8,841 nt of DNA, from the NCBI GenBank assembly GCA_035631115.1, contig DASQJJ010000065.1:1-8841 (forward strand). The letters are read 5' to 3'. The position numbers were made by a program, and so were the translations under genes. Shown here piece after piece: positions 1 to 6,663 of the stretch; within the stretch, counting starts at the first letter, position 1; each line of letters opens with the position of its first letter. The notes under the pieces were generated by a model. It was not told the origin of the DNA. It saw only the letters and a list, made by a program, of their open reading frames with translations, and did no database searches. Origin of the DNA: DASQJJ01 sp035631115 (GTDB lineage Bacteria > Patescibacteriota > Microgenomatia > Levybacterales > UBA12049).

Positions 1-2030
1 GAATTAGCCAAATTAGCATTGGTAATTCCTGCAGACCCAGACAAATTAGAGTTGGTAAGACCAGAAATTACATAGCTCCCTGCTGCTGTAAGTCGCCCAT
101 TGGCATCCACGGTAAATGTTGGCACTGTTGCTCCTGAACTACCATAACTTCCTGCACTTACTGCTGTTGTTGCAAGTGCAATATTTCCTTGCCCTGCACC
201 TGCATTGGTTACATCAAAATCAGACCCACCAAAATTAATAGACGTTGCAGACGTAACAACATTTACATTTGCTTCTTTGATAGTGGAAATACCTCCGCCT
301 CCTCCACCTGTTTGGTCGGCACATTGCCACTCACTTGTTGCGCTATTCCAGGTAAGTACTTGTGTGTCATTACATCCTCGTAAAAGAGAAACACCTGTTG
401 TCCCAACTTCAAGTCCAGAATTAGACGTTGTATTCGCACTTGTCCCAGATGTTGGCAATAATACTGCAACGCTCACATCCCCTGTTGTTCCACCCCCAGT
501 AAGCCCATTCCCTGCAGTAACACCTGTTATATCTCCACTGGATGTTGTGCCACATTCCCAACTATCCCCATCCCAAACAAGCGTTTGATTGGAGGAGCAA
601 CTTGTTGAAAGTGATATTCCAGAATTATTGGTAAGGCCTCCATTACTCGCAAGCTGCAGAGCAGATCCAGCAACTTTCCCAGTACTCGTGATTTGGTCCA
701 ACTTGCTATCTGTTATTCCCGCTGTATCAGAAATATCTTCGTTAAGAAGTGTGCCATTGAGAATTTGCGTTGTGGTAATAGACTCATCGGCAATCTTTGC
801 TGCGGTAATTGCACCGTTGCTTACATTAATCGTTGTCACAGAATTTGATGACAAAAGATTCGTTGTGATACTATTTGTTATAATATTTGAGGTCCCTACC
901 TGAAGTCCATCTATTGTTCCATTCGCTCCAAATACTGCCAAGTCCCCTTGTCCTGTCCCAGGCGCTTTACTTCGTACGAATTCTGCATTTAAATTTTGGA
1001 TAACATCTTTATTTTCAATTCGTATGGTGTTGCCATCTGGAATAATAATATCTCCATTGGTTACAACGTCTCCTTGATTGGTTACCTGCATAACCGTTGT
1101 TGCAGTAGGAGGAAACACCTGATTATTAACCTGTGTATACACTTGTGGCCTAATTACTTTGACAATTTGCAACGACACCCCAGCAAATGGACGAAGCAGT
1201 GTGGATGCAACATTCTGCGCAAGACTTGGCTCTGGTCCTGTCTCAGCACCCAAGACAGATACTCCTTCCTGCTGCTGCGAGACAAATTTTGGCTCTGCTG
1301 GTCCAGTTGCAAAGAATTTTGCTGTTTCATTAGGGAATTTAAGAAAAAGAAAAACAAGGATCGCAATAACAACAATTGCTGCTGCTGCCAACACAACACT
1401 GCTATTTACAATAAATTTAGCAATACTAACAATGCCACCAATATTCTTATTATTCTTTACAAGATTACTCCCCAAAAGCATCATCAATCGATTATTGGAA
1501 AGGGCAACTTCTTGTAATTCTTTTTCTACATTTGTTACGTCATCAACTTGATTTTCTTGTACAGTTTGCTGAGGAAGATTTGCTGTATTTTCTTCAGGCG
1601 CAACAACTTGACCTGTTTGTCCTGAGTTAACCGAATGGATTTGTTTTAGGGGCTCTAGTATCTTTTCTTGCACCTCGTTTTTGCGTAAAAAATATGACGA
1701 GTTAAGAAAATTTTCTAGTGTTTTTTGGGTGTATATTCTCTCCCCATTTTGGTCCCTTTCCGGAGCAATAAGACCCTTTTTTTCGAGACGTCGCAGCGTC
1801 GATTGGGACATGTTAAGACGATGGGCAACATCAGAAATACTTAAGGGGTGAGAAAGCTTTACTTTCTCTAATTCTTCAATGGAAAAATATCTGTCTTTTC
1901 CATTGGGTCTTTGCGAGTGAAGAATGCCATCCTTGTCCCATCGCCTAATTGTGTCGATAGAGACCCCGAGTATTTGGCTCGCTTGACGGATAGGAACTAT
2001 GTTTTTGTCTTTGGGCAGGTCGTTAAGCAT
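1..2030 (-). CDS. Membrane-anchored tandem MerR-type HTH protein with phage tail-fibre-like ectodomain (C-terminus beyond window)
   Basis: The reading frame is open from ATG at 2030 to the left edge: 676 codons, no stop. Residues 10-58 form a MerR/excisionase-type winged helix (VPIRQASQILGVSIDTIRRW, then a G-K-D-R-Y-F wing). Residues 62-110 form a second one (ISDVAHRLNMSQSTLRRLEK, then GERIY). A Gln/Asn/Glu-rich linker (about 112-195) leads to a KNNKN basic patch and one hydrophobic helix at about 208-231, which predicts N-in/C-out topology. The ectodomain (232-676+) is rich in Gly, Thr, Ser and Asn and carries phrases typical of phage tail fibres and S74-type proteins: ITDSKLDQITSTGKVAGSAL (440-459), ITGVTAGNGLTGGGTTGDVS (501-520) and VPTFTVDANGRLTAAG (636-651). 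Two Cys-Trp-Cys modules lie at 478-493 and 553-570. An in-frame stop lies a few codons upstream and no Shine-Dalgarno is visible, so this is the only reasonable ATG. Function is inferred: a membrane-tethered regulator or a fibre with a DNA-binding anchor. The C-terminal end, possibly an S74 chaperone, is unseen. Confidence 0.88.
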   Translation of the reverse strand, partial: MLNDLPKDKNIVPIRQASQILGVSIDTIRRWDKDGILHSQRPNGKDRYFSIEELEKVKLSHPLSISDVAHRLNMSQSTLRRLEKKGLIAPERDQNGERIYTQKTLENFLNSSYFLRKNEVQEKILEPLKQIHSVNSGQTGQVVAPEENTANLPQQTVQENQVDDVTNVEKELQEVALSNNRLMMLLGSNLVKNNKNIGGIVSIAKFIVNSSVVLAAAAIVVIAILVFLFLKFPNETAKFFATGPAEPKFVSQQQEGVSVLGAETGPEPSLAQNVASTLLRPFAGVSLQIVKVIRPQVYTQVNNQVFPPTATTVMQVTNQGDVVTNGDIIIPDGNTIRIENKDVIQNLNAEFVRSKAPGTGQGDLAVFGANGTIDGLQVGTSNIITNSITTNLLSSNSVTTINVSNGAITAAKIADESITTTQILNGTLLNEDISDTAGITDSKLDQITSTGKVAGSALQLASNGGLTNNSGISLSTSCSSNQTLVWDGDSWECGTTSSGDITGVTAGNGLTGGGTTGDVSVAVLLPTSGTSANTTSNSGLEVGTTGVSLLRGCNDTQVLTWNSATSEWQCADQTGGGGGGISTIKEANVNVVTSATSINFGGSDFDVTNAGAGQGNIALATTAVSAGSYGSSGATVPTFTVDANGRLTAAGSYVISGLTNSNLSGSAGITNANLAN

Positions 2031-2068
2031 AGGGCGTCTAGGTGTTGATTAAGCAATGCATAGGTTCT

Positions 2069-2084
2069 ACTATATATATTTAGT
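2069..2084 (-). promoter_or_regulatory. AT-rich dyad upstream of the HTH-fibre gene, possible -10/operator
   Basis: ACTATATATATTTAGT is a 16-bp dyad with seven of its eight pairs matched, centred about 46 bp upstream of the ATG at 2030. On the minus strand it reads as a TATATATAGT box that could serve as a -10. A TTGACA hexamer lies at 2106-2111 but is too far (over 20 bp) for a standard spacer. MerR proteins are known to bind dyads in promoters with unusual spacing, so autoregulation is conceivable. This is inference from position and symmetry only. Confidence 0.25.
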
Positions 2085-2339
2085 GAATCATGCCTACGAG
2101 AGCCTTGTCAACACGTGAAAACTAGTCATTTTTAGTGTCGCTTTTGCAATTTTTGAGTATAAATAGTTCCCTTTTCAAGATCAGATTGTGAAAGAATTTT
2201 CATCTCTGTATTGCTTGTTTTTAAGGCTAAAAATAAAGTGACTATAGAAAATGAAGCATTAGAGTAATGTCTTATAAAAAAATTATGCAAGTAAAAAAGC
2301 GTATTTTTTAGAGAGGTATTTTGGAGCAAAAATGACCAC

Positions 2340-2377
2340 TTTTCATGAAAAAAATATGTAAAACGTTTTCACGAAAA
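2340..2377. repeat. Two direct copies of TTTTCAYGAAAA, 26 bp apart
   Basis: TTTTCATGAAAA (2340-2351) is a perfect 12-bp palindrome. TTTTCACGAAAA (2366-2377) differs by one base and overlaps a second palindrome, AAAACGTTTT (2360-2369). The start-to-start distance of 26 bp is about two and a half helical turns. The half motif GTTTTCACG recurs on the minus strand at 2114-2122, nearer the HTH-fibre gene. The arrangement resembles operator sites, but the binding protein is unknown and AT-rich DNA yields such matches fairly easily. Confidence 0.35.
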
Positions 2378-2523
2378 ATACTTTACTTCCCACCCTATAC
2401 AGTGCGACCTATTCTGTACTAAATTCCCTACCAATTTCCCAGAAAAACTGTGTGAAAAATAGAGACTTTTCTTTTACTAAATAAGTGCAAAATTAGAGAG
2501 GTGTGAATAAAATAAAACTGAAT

Positions 2524-2570
2524 CAAAAGTTGCTGAGATATTTTGAGAAATATTTTATATGCAACTTTTG
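2524..2570. repeat. Nested inverted repeat (10-bp outer stem, 6-bp inner stem)
   Basis: CAAAAGTTGC (2524-2533) is exactly complementary to GCAACTTTTG (2561-2570). Inside the 27-nt loop, ATATTT (2538-2543) and AAATAT (2548-2553) pair around a TGAG loop. The structure lies about 145 bp past the response regulator stop in the direction of transcription. It could be a 3' end processing or termination structure, a small RNA element, or a protein-binding cruciform. No T-run follows either arm directly, so a classical terminator is not well supported. Confidence 0.4.
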
Positions 2571-2614
2571 CTTAGTGAAGTTGGCAAGAGATTGGGAATT
2601 TCTGAAACCCGCTG

Positions 2615-2642
2615 AACGTCACGTTTTATTTTGGTGAACACC
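2615..2642. repeat. Pair of short palindromes AACGT-C-ACGTT and GGTG-AA-CACC
   Basis: Two small perfect dyads lie within 28 bp: AACGTCACGTT at 2615-2625 and GGTGAACACC at 2633-2642. They sit 70 to 100 bp beyond the response regulator stop. They could be binding sites or remnants of a terminator; each alone is short enough to occur by chance. Confidence 0.2.
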
Positions 2643-2713
2643 GAACTTTCGCAAAAGTACAAAGAAAAAAATAAAAAAATAATAAAGAAAGTAAATAAAT
2701 TTGGGACAAAAAT

Positions 2714-3130
2714 TTAGGAAGTTTTTTCTGGAGATTTTTCCTCTTTTTTAGAAAGAATGTCTTTTACTTTTTCTGTCACAGTGTCCAACTTAACATCCGA
2801 TTTTACCAAATAATAAGCCGGTTGATTTTCTATAATTGCCCTAAGTGTTGTGTCAGTATCTGGACTAACATTTGTCAAAATAATAACCGGTACTTCTTTC
2901 CCCCAACTATCTTCCCGTAATTTAGTAAGCATTGTCATGCCATCCATTTTTGGCATAAGAAGGTCAAGCAAGATAATGTCTGGATGATGAGCAAGGGCAA
3001 GCTCTAGCCCCTCTCCCCCATTTTTTGCTTGAAGCATTGCATACCCTGACATCTGTAATTTGTCATGCAATACTGCAAGCATTGGCGCTTCGTCTTCAAC
3101 AAGGAGTACTGTTTTCTTTACTTCATCCAT
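2714..3130 (-). CDS. Receiver-only (CheY-like) response regulator
   Basis: This 138-residue protein is a single REC domain that accepts a phosphoryl group from a histidine kinase in the cytoplasm. All key residues are present: acidic pair E12-D13 (with E14) after the first strand (VLLVEDE), phosphoacceptor D56 in IILLDLLMPKMDG, switch T86 in VIILTN, and the conserved lysine K110 in YYLVKSD. After the domain there is only a Lys/Glu-rich tail (KKEEKSPEKTS), so no DNA-binding or enzymatic output exists. It follows the sensor kinase gene directly, on the same strand, so the two are almost certainly partners. I chose ATG at 3130, where the receiver fold starts. A GTG at 3178, directly after the kinase stop, would add 16 unlike residues and has poorly spaced ribosome-binding bases. 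The target of the phosphorylated form is not evident. Confidence 0.93.
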   Translation of the reverse strand: MDEVKKTVLLVEDEAPMLAVLHDKLQMSGYAMLQAKNGGEGLELALAHHPDIILLDLLMPKMDGMTMLTKLREDSWGKEVPVIILTNVSPDTDTTLRAIIENQPAYYLVKSDVKLDTVTEKVKDILSKKEEKSPEKTS

Positions 3131-3137
3131 ATATCTA

Positions 3138-3165
3138 AATATACCCTTTTTATAAAAAAACTCAA
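3138..3165 (-). promoter_or_regulatory. Candidate promoter for the response regulator gene
   Basis: On the minus strand TTGAGT (3165-3160) and TATATT (3143-3138) are separated by 16 bp, in the 48-bp gap after the kinase stop codon. The -10 box ends only 7 nt before the ATG at 3130, so a transcript from here would be leaderless. It could give the regulator a second expression route independent of the kinase. AT-rich composition lowers the weight of this match. Confidence 0.3.
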
Positions 3166-3178
3166 GTGCTTTTACCAC

Positions 3179-5557
3179 CTACCTTAATTGCTTGTTTCCC
3201 TCTTTCTTCTTCATACCAGACAATGGGAAAGAAACAAAAAATGTAGTGTGTCCTTCTTCTGAATCAAACCAAATTTTCCCCCCTGTCTTATCAATAATAG
3301 TTTTTACCAAGTACAACCCCAACCCATTCCCTCCTGCATCGTGCATTTTTGCATTGTCCGACCGAAACATCTTAGTAAAAATCTTATCTGTATCTTTTTT
3401 AGGAATACCTATACCATTATCACTCACGCTCAATGTATATTTCTTTGTATCAAAAGATATCTTAATCTCTATTTTTCCTTTGTCGTTACTATATTCTATA
3501 GCATTGCTAATAAGATTCTGTAAAATAATTCGCAAAAGCTTTGGGTCAGCATTCATCTGTGGTAATTTTTCTGTCACATCTTTTGTAACTACCAAGTCCC
3601 TTGTGGAAATCTGCTTAGCAAATTCTTGCAATACTTCGCTAAGAACTGTTGACAACGAGACCATCTCTGGCTCCACAACAAAAGTCCCCAAATCAAGACG
3701 AGAAACATTTAATAGCGTGTTAATTAAATCTACCATTCGGCGACTCGCATGGTACACTTCGTCCAAATACCTGTGTTGGTCCGGCTTCATACGACCCAAT
3801 TCTTCATTAAGAAGCCGTTCTAAATACCAATTGATTGTTGCCAATGGAGTTCGTAATTGGTGCGATGCTAAGGAGACAAATTCTGACTTAGCCTTATCCA
3901 CTGCTGCCTCCTGAGTAATATCACGAAATACCTCGACCGTCCCAACAACCTTCTTTTTAAGAAGTATTGGGGTAAGGGTAAATTGTACAGGGAATTTGCT
4001 CTTGTCTGCCCTTTCATAAAAATTATCGGGCGAGGTAACGATTGCTTTTCCATTCAGAAGGACTTTCGTCATTGGGCGTTCTTGCTGAGGAATAATTTTC
4101 CCAGTCTTATCATACATGGGGACAATATCTATAAGAGATTGGCCAATCATATCCTTTCTTTCAAGACCCAACATCTCACAAGCTGCATCATTCACCAACA
4201 CCAATCTCCCTGTTTCATCTGTTGCCACAATTCCCTCACCAATAGAGGCAAGCATTGCAGCATCCTCTTCTTTTTCCTTTAGGAGCTTATCCTTTGCAAT
4301 CCGTCTTTCTGTAATATCCCGAAAATTAACAACCACTGCAGCAACATTTGTATCTAGGAGTAAATTCGTCCCTGTTGCTTCAACCCAAATAATTTTTCCA
4401 TCTTTCTTTACGGTACGATACTCTACGGTAAGACTACTTCCTGGCTTAAGGACCAGCTGAGAAAGGGCTTGCATAGTCATTTTTCTATCCTCCGGTATAA
4501 TCAAGTCAAATCCTACCATTCCTTGTAATTCTTCTGGCGCATACCCCAGCACATTTTCTACAGAAGGACTTGCATAGGAAATTCGCGAGGTTGGGTCTAT
4601 TAAGACAACCGCATCAAAGCTTTTTTCTATAAGAGATTTAAATCTATGCTCACTTGCCACTAAGGCTGCACGTGTTTGTTTTCTCTCAAGAAGGGCAGCC
4701 GCAACAGTCATTGTAGTGACACCTGTTGCTGTGAGAAAAAGCGCAATTCTCACAAGTGAACGATTTACATCATGCAAAACAGAAAATGGTCCAATTCCAT
4801 GAATAGTATTCCACACAGAAATAAATGCAATAATAAGTACAGCTGTTGTTACCTCACGCCTTCCAAAGCTGAATGCTCCCCAGATAAGAAGTGGAAATAC
4901 AAAATACATGGTTGGCAAAGAGCTAGAAAAAATAAGCTGGGAAAGTATAATAACCAGGAAAAAAAATAGGATAACTTTTGCTATTTTTGCTATGTTAATT
5001 TGCAAAGAGGTGGATATTTTGTGGACTGCAAAAAGAATAATAACAGGAGTAACGGTAATTCCCCCACCAACATCACCAAACCACCAGGTAACCCAAATTG
5101 TCCAAAAATCTTTTAGATGCGCAAATCCTCCCATAATAAGTGTTGGTACCCCTATTGTTGGGCTTATCATGGTGACAAGAAGTATTAATCCAAAAAATTT
5201 TACAACATCCAATGGGTAGTCAAACGCATGTTTGCCATGCGCAAAGCGTTGTATTGCATACATTGCAATAAGTCCCTCAAGCGTATTTCCAAAGGCAATA
5301 CCCAAGGATGTAGCCACATTCCCCTGCGTAGTCAAATTAACAATAAATGCTCCGAGAAAAATAGCTGGCCATACTCTCCCTCCCAGAAGAAGAAAGGCGG
5401 CAATGGCAATACCTGTTGGTGGCCAAATAGCACTTGCGCTTGCATTTACATATGCCAGACTCAGACCTAATTTACCAGCAAAAGAGTATGCAAAGAAAAT
5501 AATAATAAGAAGAGAAAGATACTGAAAGGTAATTTTTGGGAATAATTTGGATTTCAT
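3179..5557 (-). CDS. MASE1-PAS-PAS sensor histidine kinase
   Basis: This is a 792-residue membrane sensor kinase. Residues 1-295 or so form a multi-helix MASE1 sensor region, recognised by the AYVNASASAIWPPTGIAIAA and GRVWPAIFLGAFIVNL signatures; the ligand of MASE1 domains is generally unknown. PAS 1 spans about 301-420 and ends in a PAC-like FRDITERR. PAS 2 spans about 430-550 and ends in VFRDIT. HisKA follows with H-box SHQLRTPL, phosphoacceptor H566. The HATPase domain shows the N box (NLISNAIEYSND, about 680), G1 (DNGIGIP, about 712) and G2 (GNGLGLYLVK, about 742). All catalytic motifs are intact. The start at 5557 is preceded by TTAGGTAGG, a partial Shine-Dalgarno. The receiver gene follows downstream, giving a complete phosphorelay pair. 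PAS domains may bind a cofactor, but none can be named from the sequence. Confidence 0.95.
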   Translation of the reverse strand: MKSKLFPKITFQYLSLLIIIFFAYSFAGKLGLSLAYVNASASAIWPPTGIAIAAFLLLGGRVWPAIFLGAFIVNLTTQGNVATSLGIAFGNTLEGLIAMYAIQRFAHGKHAFDYPLDVVKFFGLILLVTMISPTIGVPTLIMGGFAHLKDFWTIWVTWWFGDVGGGITVTPVIILFAVHKISTSLQINIAKIAKVILFFFLVIILSQLIFSSSLPTMYFVFPLLIWGAFSFGRREVTTAVLIIAFISVWNTIHGIGPFSVLHDVNRSLVRIALFLTATGVTTMTVAAALLERKQTRAALVASEHRFKSLIEKSFDAVVLIDPTSRISYASPSVENVLGYAPEELQGMVGFDLIIPEDRKMTMQALSQLVLKPGSSLTVEYRTVKKDGKIIWVEATGTNLLLDTNVAAVVVNFRDITERRIAKDKLLKEKEEDAAMLASIGEGIVATDETGRLVLVNDAACEMLGLERKDMIGQSLIDIVPMYDKTGKIIPQQERPMTKVLLNGKAIVTSPDNFYERADKSKFPVQFTLTPILLKKKVVGTVEVFRDITQEAAVDKAKSEFVSLASHQLRTPLATINWYLERLLNEELGRMKPDQHRYLDEVYHASRRMVDLINTLLNVSRLDLGTFVVEPEMVSLSTVLSEVLQEFAKQISTRDLVVTKDVTEKLPQMNADPKLLRIILQNLISNAIEYSNDKGKIEIKISFDTKKYTLSVSDNGIGIPKKDTDKIFTKMFRSDNAKMHDAGGNGLGLYLVKTIIDKTGGKIWFDSEEGHTTFFVSFPLSGMKKKEGNKQLR

Positions 5558-5567
5558 TGCCTACCTA

Positions 5568-5597
5568 ACTATAGTAAAATTTCCACAAAAAATGCAA
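5568..5597 (-). promoter_or_regulatory. Candidate promoter for the sensor kinase gene
   Basis: A TATAGT box (5573-5568, five of six consensus bases) lies 18 bp downstream of a weak TTGCAT (5597-5592). The box ends 10 nt before the ATG at 5557, so the 5' leader would be only a few bases long. The partial Shine-Dalgarno AGG close to the start would then be near the mRNA 5' end. Confidence 0.35.
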
Positions 5598-5692
5598 TAG
5601 AACCAAAATTAAGAACCATTCCTATAAAGGGATTTTCTATGTAAAGAGGAGAAAAGCAACCGGCTATGATGACATGGGTGAAGTTGTCTATT

Positions 5693-5708
5693 TTTCGCTA
5701 GTACGAAA
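5693..5708. repeat. Small hairpin after the putative 32-aa ORF
   Basis: TTTCG (5693-5697) pairs with CGAAA (5704-5708) around a six-base loop, immediately downstream of the stop codon of the putative small ORF at 5710. It has no following T-run in the transcribed sense, so it is at best a weak transcript end or stabilising structure. The rest of the 5558-5832 spacer shows nothing else I can name apart from the kinase promoter and the small ORF. Confidence 0.25.
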
Positions 5709-5709
5709 G

Positions 5710-5808
5710 CTACCTAAAAGTAAAGAAACAGAGAGTGGTTACATACCAGACCGTAAATATTGCTAGCAGGACAATGGTTGGTACAAGAAAAATAGATAAC
5801 AAACCCAT
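5710..5808 (-). CDS. Putative 32-residue single-helix membrane peptide
   Basis: From ATG at 5808 to TAG at 5710 runs a short frame whose product begins MGLLSIFLVPTIVLLAIF and ends in CFFTFR. About 28 of 32 residues are hydrophobic or small, with one transmembrane-like span and a single basic C-terminal residue. It starts 24 bp after the PIN-TRAM stop, on the same strand. An AGAGG stretch lies about 13 nt upstream, somewhat far for a ribosome-binding site. No family is recognised. A T-rich strand naturally encodes hydrophobic residues, so chance is a real alternative. Confidence 0.3.
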   Translation of the reverse strand: MGLLSIFLVPTIVLLAIFTVWYVTTLCFFTFR

Positions 5809-5832
5809 GAAATTAGGTAGACCTCTTGAGAG

Positions 5833-6630
5833 CTATATTTTCTTGGCAAATAACATTCTTCCACTGGAAGTCTGAATGACCCTACTCACAACAATATTTA
5901 AGAAATGGTCTAAATGCAAACTTCCTTGCTCAACTACTACCATTGTCCCATCATCCAAATACCCTACTCCCTGCGTTGGATCTTTCCCAATATGCTGAAT
6001 TTTTATATGAAGACTTTCCCCTGGTACAGCTATTATTTTTAATTTATTTGCTAAATTATGGATATTTACTGCTGTTACCCCGCTAATTGCTGCCTTTTTC
6101 TCTAAATTAAAATCACACGTAATAAGTCTTCCTTTATACAATTTGGTCATGGCCAAAAGCTTCTCGTCCACTTCTTTATGCTTTTCTATCCTCTCGTCCC
6201 CTGCCATGGTAAGAAATTTTACATATTTACTTTTTCGTACCTTCTCTAGTCTTTCAAGTCCTCTTTGTCCTCTTTCCCGCTTTACCATATCCTGCGAGTC
6301 GGCAATATGCTTTAGTTCAAGTAAAATAAATTCTGGGACTATAACATAACCATTCAAAATACCTATATCTATAACATCAAAGACGCGCCCATCGATAATT
6401 GCCGAGGTGTCAAGGAATAATGCATGCTCTGCTTCTTTCTTTCTTTTTCCTCCTGCTTTGGATGGTTTCTTTTTTTTCTGGGGATTTCCCTGCCATCTCC
6501 CAGGAAAACGTTTTGCAAGCGTCTTGGCAATTTCATCTGCCAAATTCCCGACAAAATTTGTTGGCACAGCATTTGGCTTTAATGCTGCTGCAACAACTGC
6601 TTCTTGTTGTACTATACTTTTTTTATCCAT
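5833..6630 (-). CDS. PIN-TRAM domain ribonuclease-like protein (YacL family, soluble form)
   Basis: This 265-residue protein has a PIN nuclease fold at about 70-195 followed by a TRAM RNA-binding domain at about 202-263. The four PIN acidic residues are in place: D74 (LFLDTSAIIDGRV), E105 (LLELKHIADS), D155 (EVDEKLLA) and D173 (ITCDFN). The RERGQRGLERLEK stretch after the second acid is typical of the YacL group. The family's PIN fold is a Mg-dependent single-strand RNase, but its substrate is not known from the sequence. The first 70 residues hold an alanine-rich segment and a strongly basic patch (QKKKKPSKAGGKRKKEAEHA), not the membrane helices found in Bacillus YacL, so a cytoplasmic, nucleic-acid-binding form is inferred. 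It lies downstream of radA, as yacL does in Firmicutes, but without disA between. Confidence 0.9.
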   Translation of the reverse strand: MDKKSIVQQEAVVAAALKPNAVPTNFVGNLADEIAKTLAKRFPGRWQGNPQKKKKPSKAGGKRKKEAEHALFLDTSAIIDGRVFDVIDIGILNGYVIVPEFILLELKHIADSQDMVKRERGQRGLERLEKVRKSKYVKFLTMAGDERIEKHKEVDEKLLAMTKLYKGRLITCDFNLEKKAAISGVTAVNIHNLANKLKIIAVPGESLHIKIQHIGKDPTQGVGYLDDGTMVVVEQGSLHLDHFLNIVVSRVIQTSSGRMLFAKKI

Positions 6631-6635
6631 AATTT

Positions 6636-6663
6636 TTTATAAGCTCCAAGATACAAATCCCAA
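6636..6663 (-). promoter_or_regulatory. Candidate promoter for the PIN-TRAM gene
   Basis: TATAAA (6641-6636) lies 16 bp after TTGGGA (6663-6658), and only 5 nt before the ATG at 6630. The only ribosome-binding-like bases (GGAG) are 13 nt from the start, which is too far to be convincing. The -35-like bases fall inside the CAAGATACAAAT repeat, so this match may be fortuitous. Confidence 0.25.

Larger units (their letters stand above)
2031..2713. other. AT-rich intergenic region between response regulator and HTH-fibre genes
   Basis: This 683-bp stretch has no convincing gene. It contains the presumed upstream control region of the HTH-fibre gene (right next to 2030), two TTTTCAYGAAAA motifs, a nested inverted repeat and two short palindromes, listed separately. 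The stretch immediately 3' of the response regulator stop is T-rich in the transcribed sense (about 2640-2712), with only a weak AAATTT/AAATTT hairpin, so a conventional GC-rich intrinsic terminator is not visible. The size is large compared with the other spacers in the window (48 to 275 bp), which suggests regulatory content or a decayed gene. Confidence 0.6.

Noticed and set aside
205..1551. Several plus-strand frames of 100-170 codons opposite the HTH-fibre gene
   Set aside because: They are shadows of the minus-strand frame, which stays open for 676 codons and carries HTH, membrane and fibre signatures.
2132..2329. 65-codon minus-strand frame in the long intergenic region
   Set aside because: It begins with TTG, has no ribosome-binding site or promoter, is low in complexity, and shows no recognisable domain. 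I treat it as a chance frame in AT-rich DNA.
2640..2712. Intrinsic terminator after the response regulator gene
   Set aside because: The transcribed sense is T-rich, but the only adjacent hairpin is a weak AAATTT/AAATTT pair; no GC-rich stem precedes a U-run.
3192..3914. 240-codon plus-strand frame opposite the sensor kinase
   Set aside because: It lies antisense to the conserved HisKA and HATPase domains, whose motifs prove the minus-strand reading. The plus-strand product shows no family features.
5671..5701. Tiny plus-strand frame (ATGATGACATGG) preceded by AGAGGAG
   Set aside because: It encodes only 11 residues and the purine-rich stretch is about 14 nt from the ATG, so there is no support for a gene.
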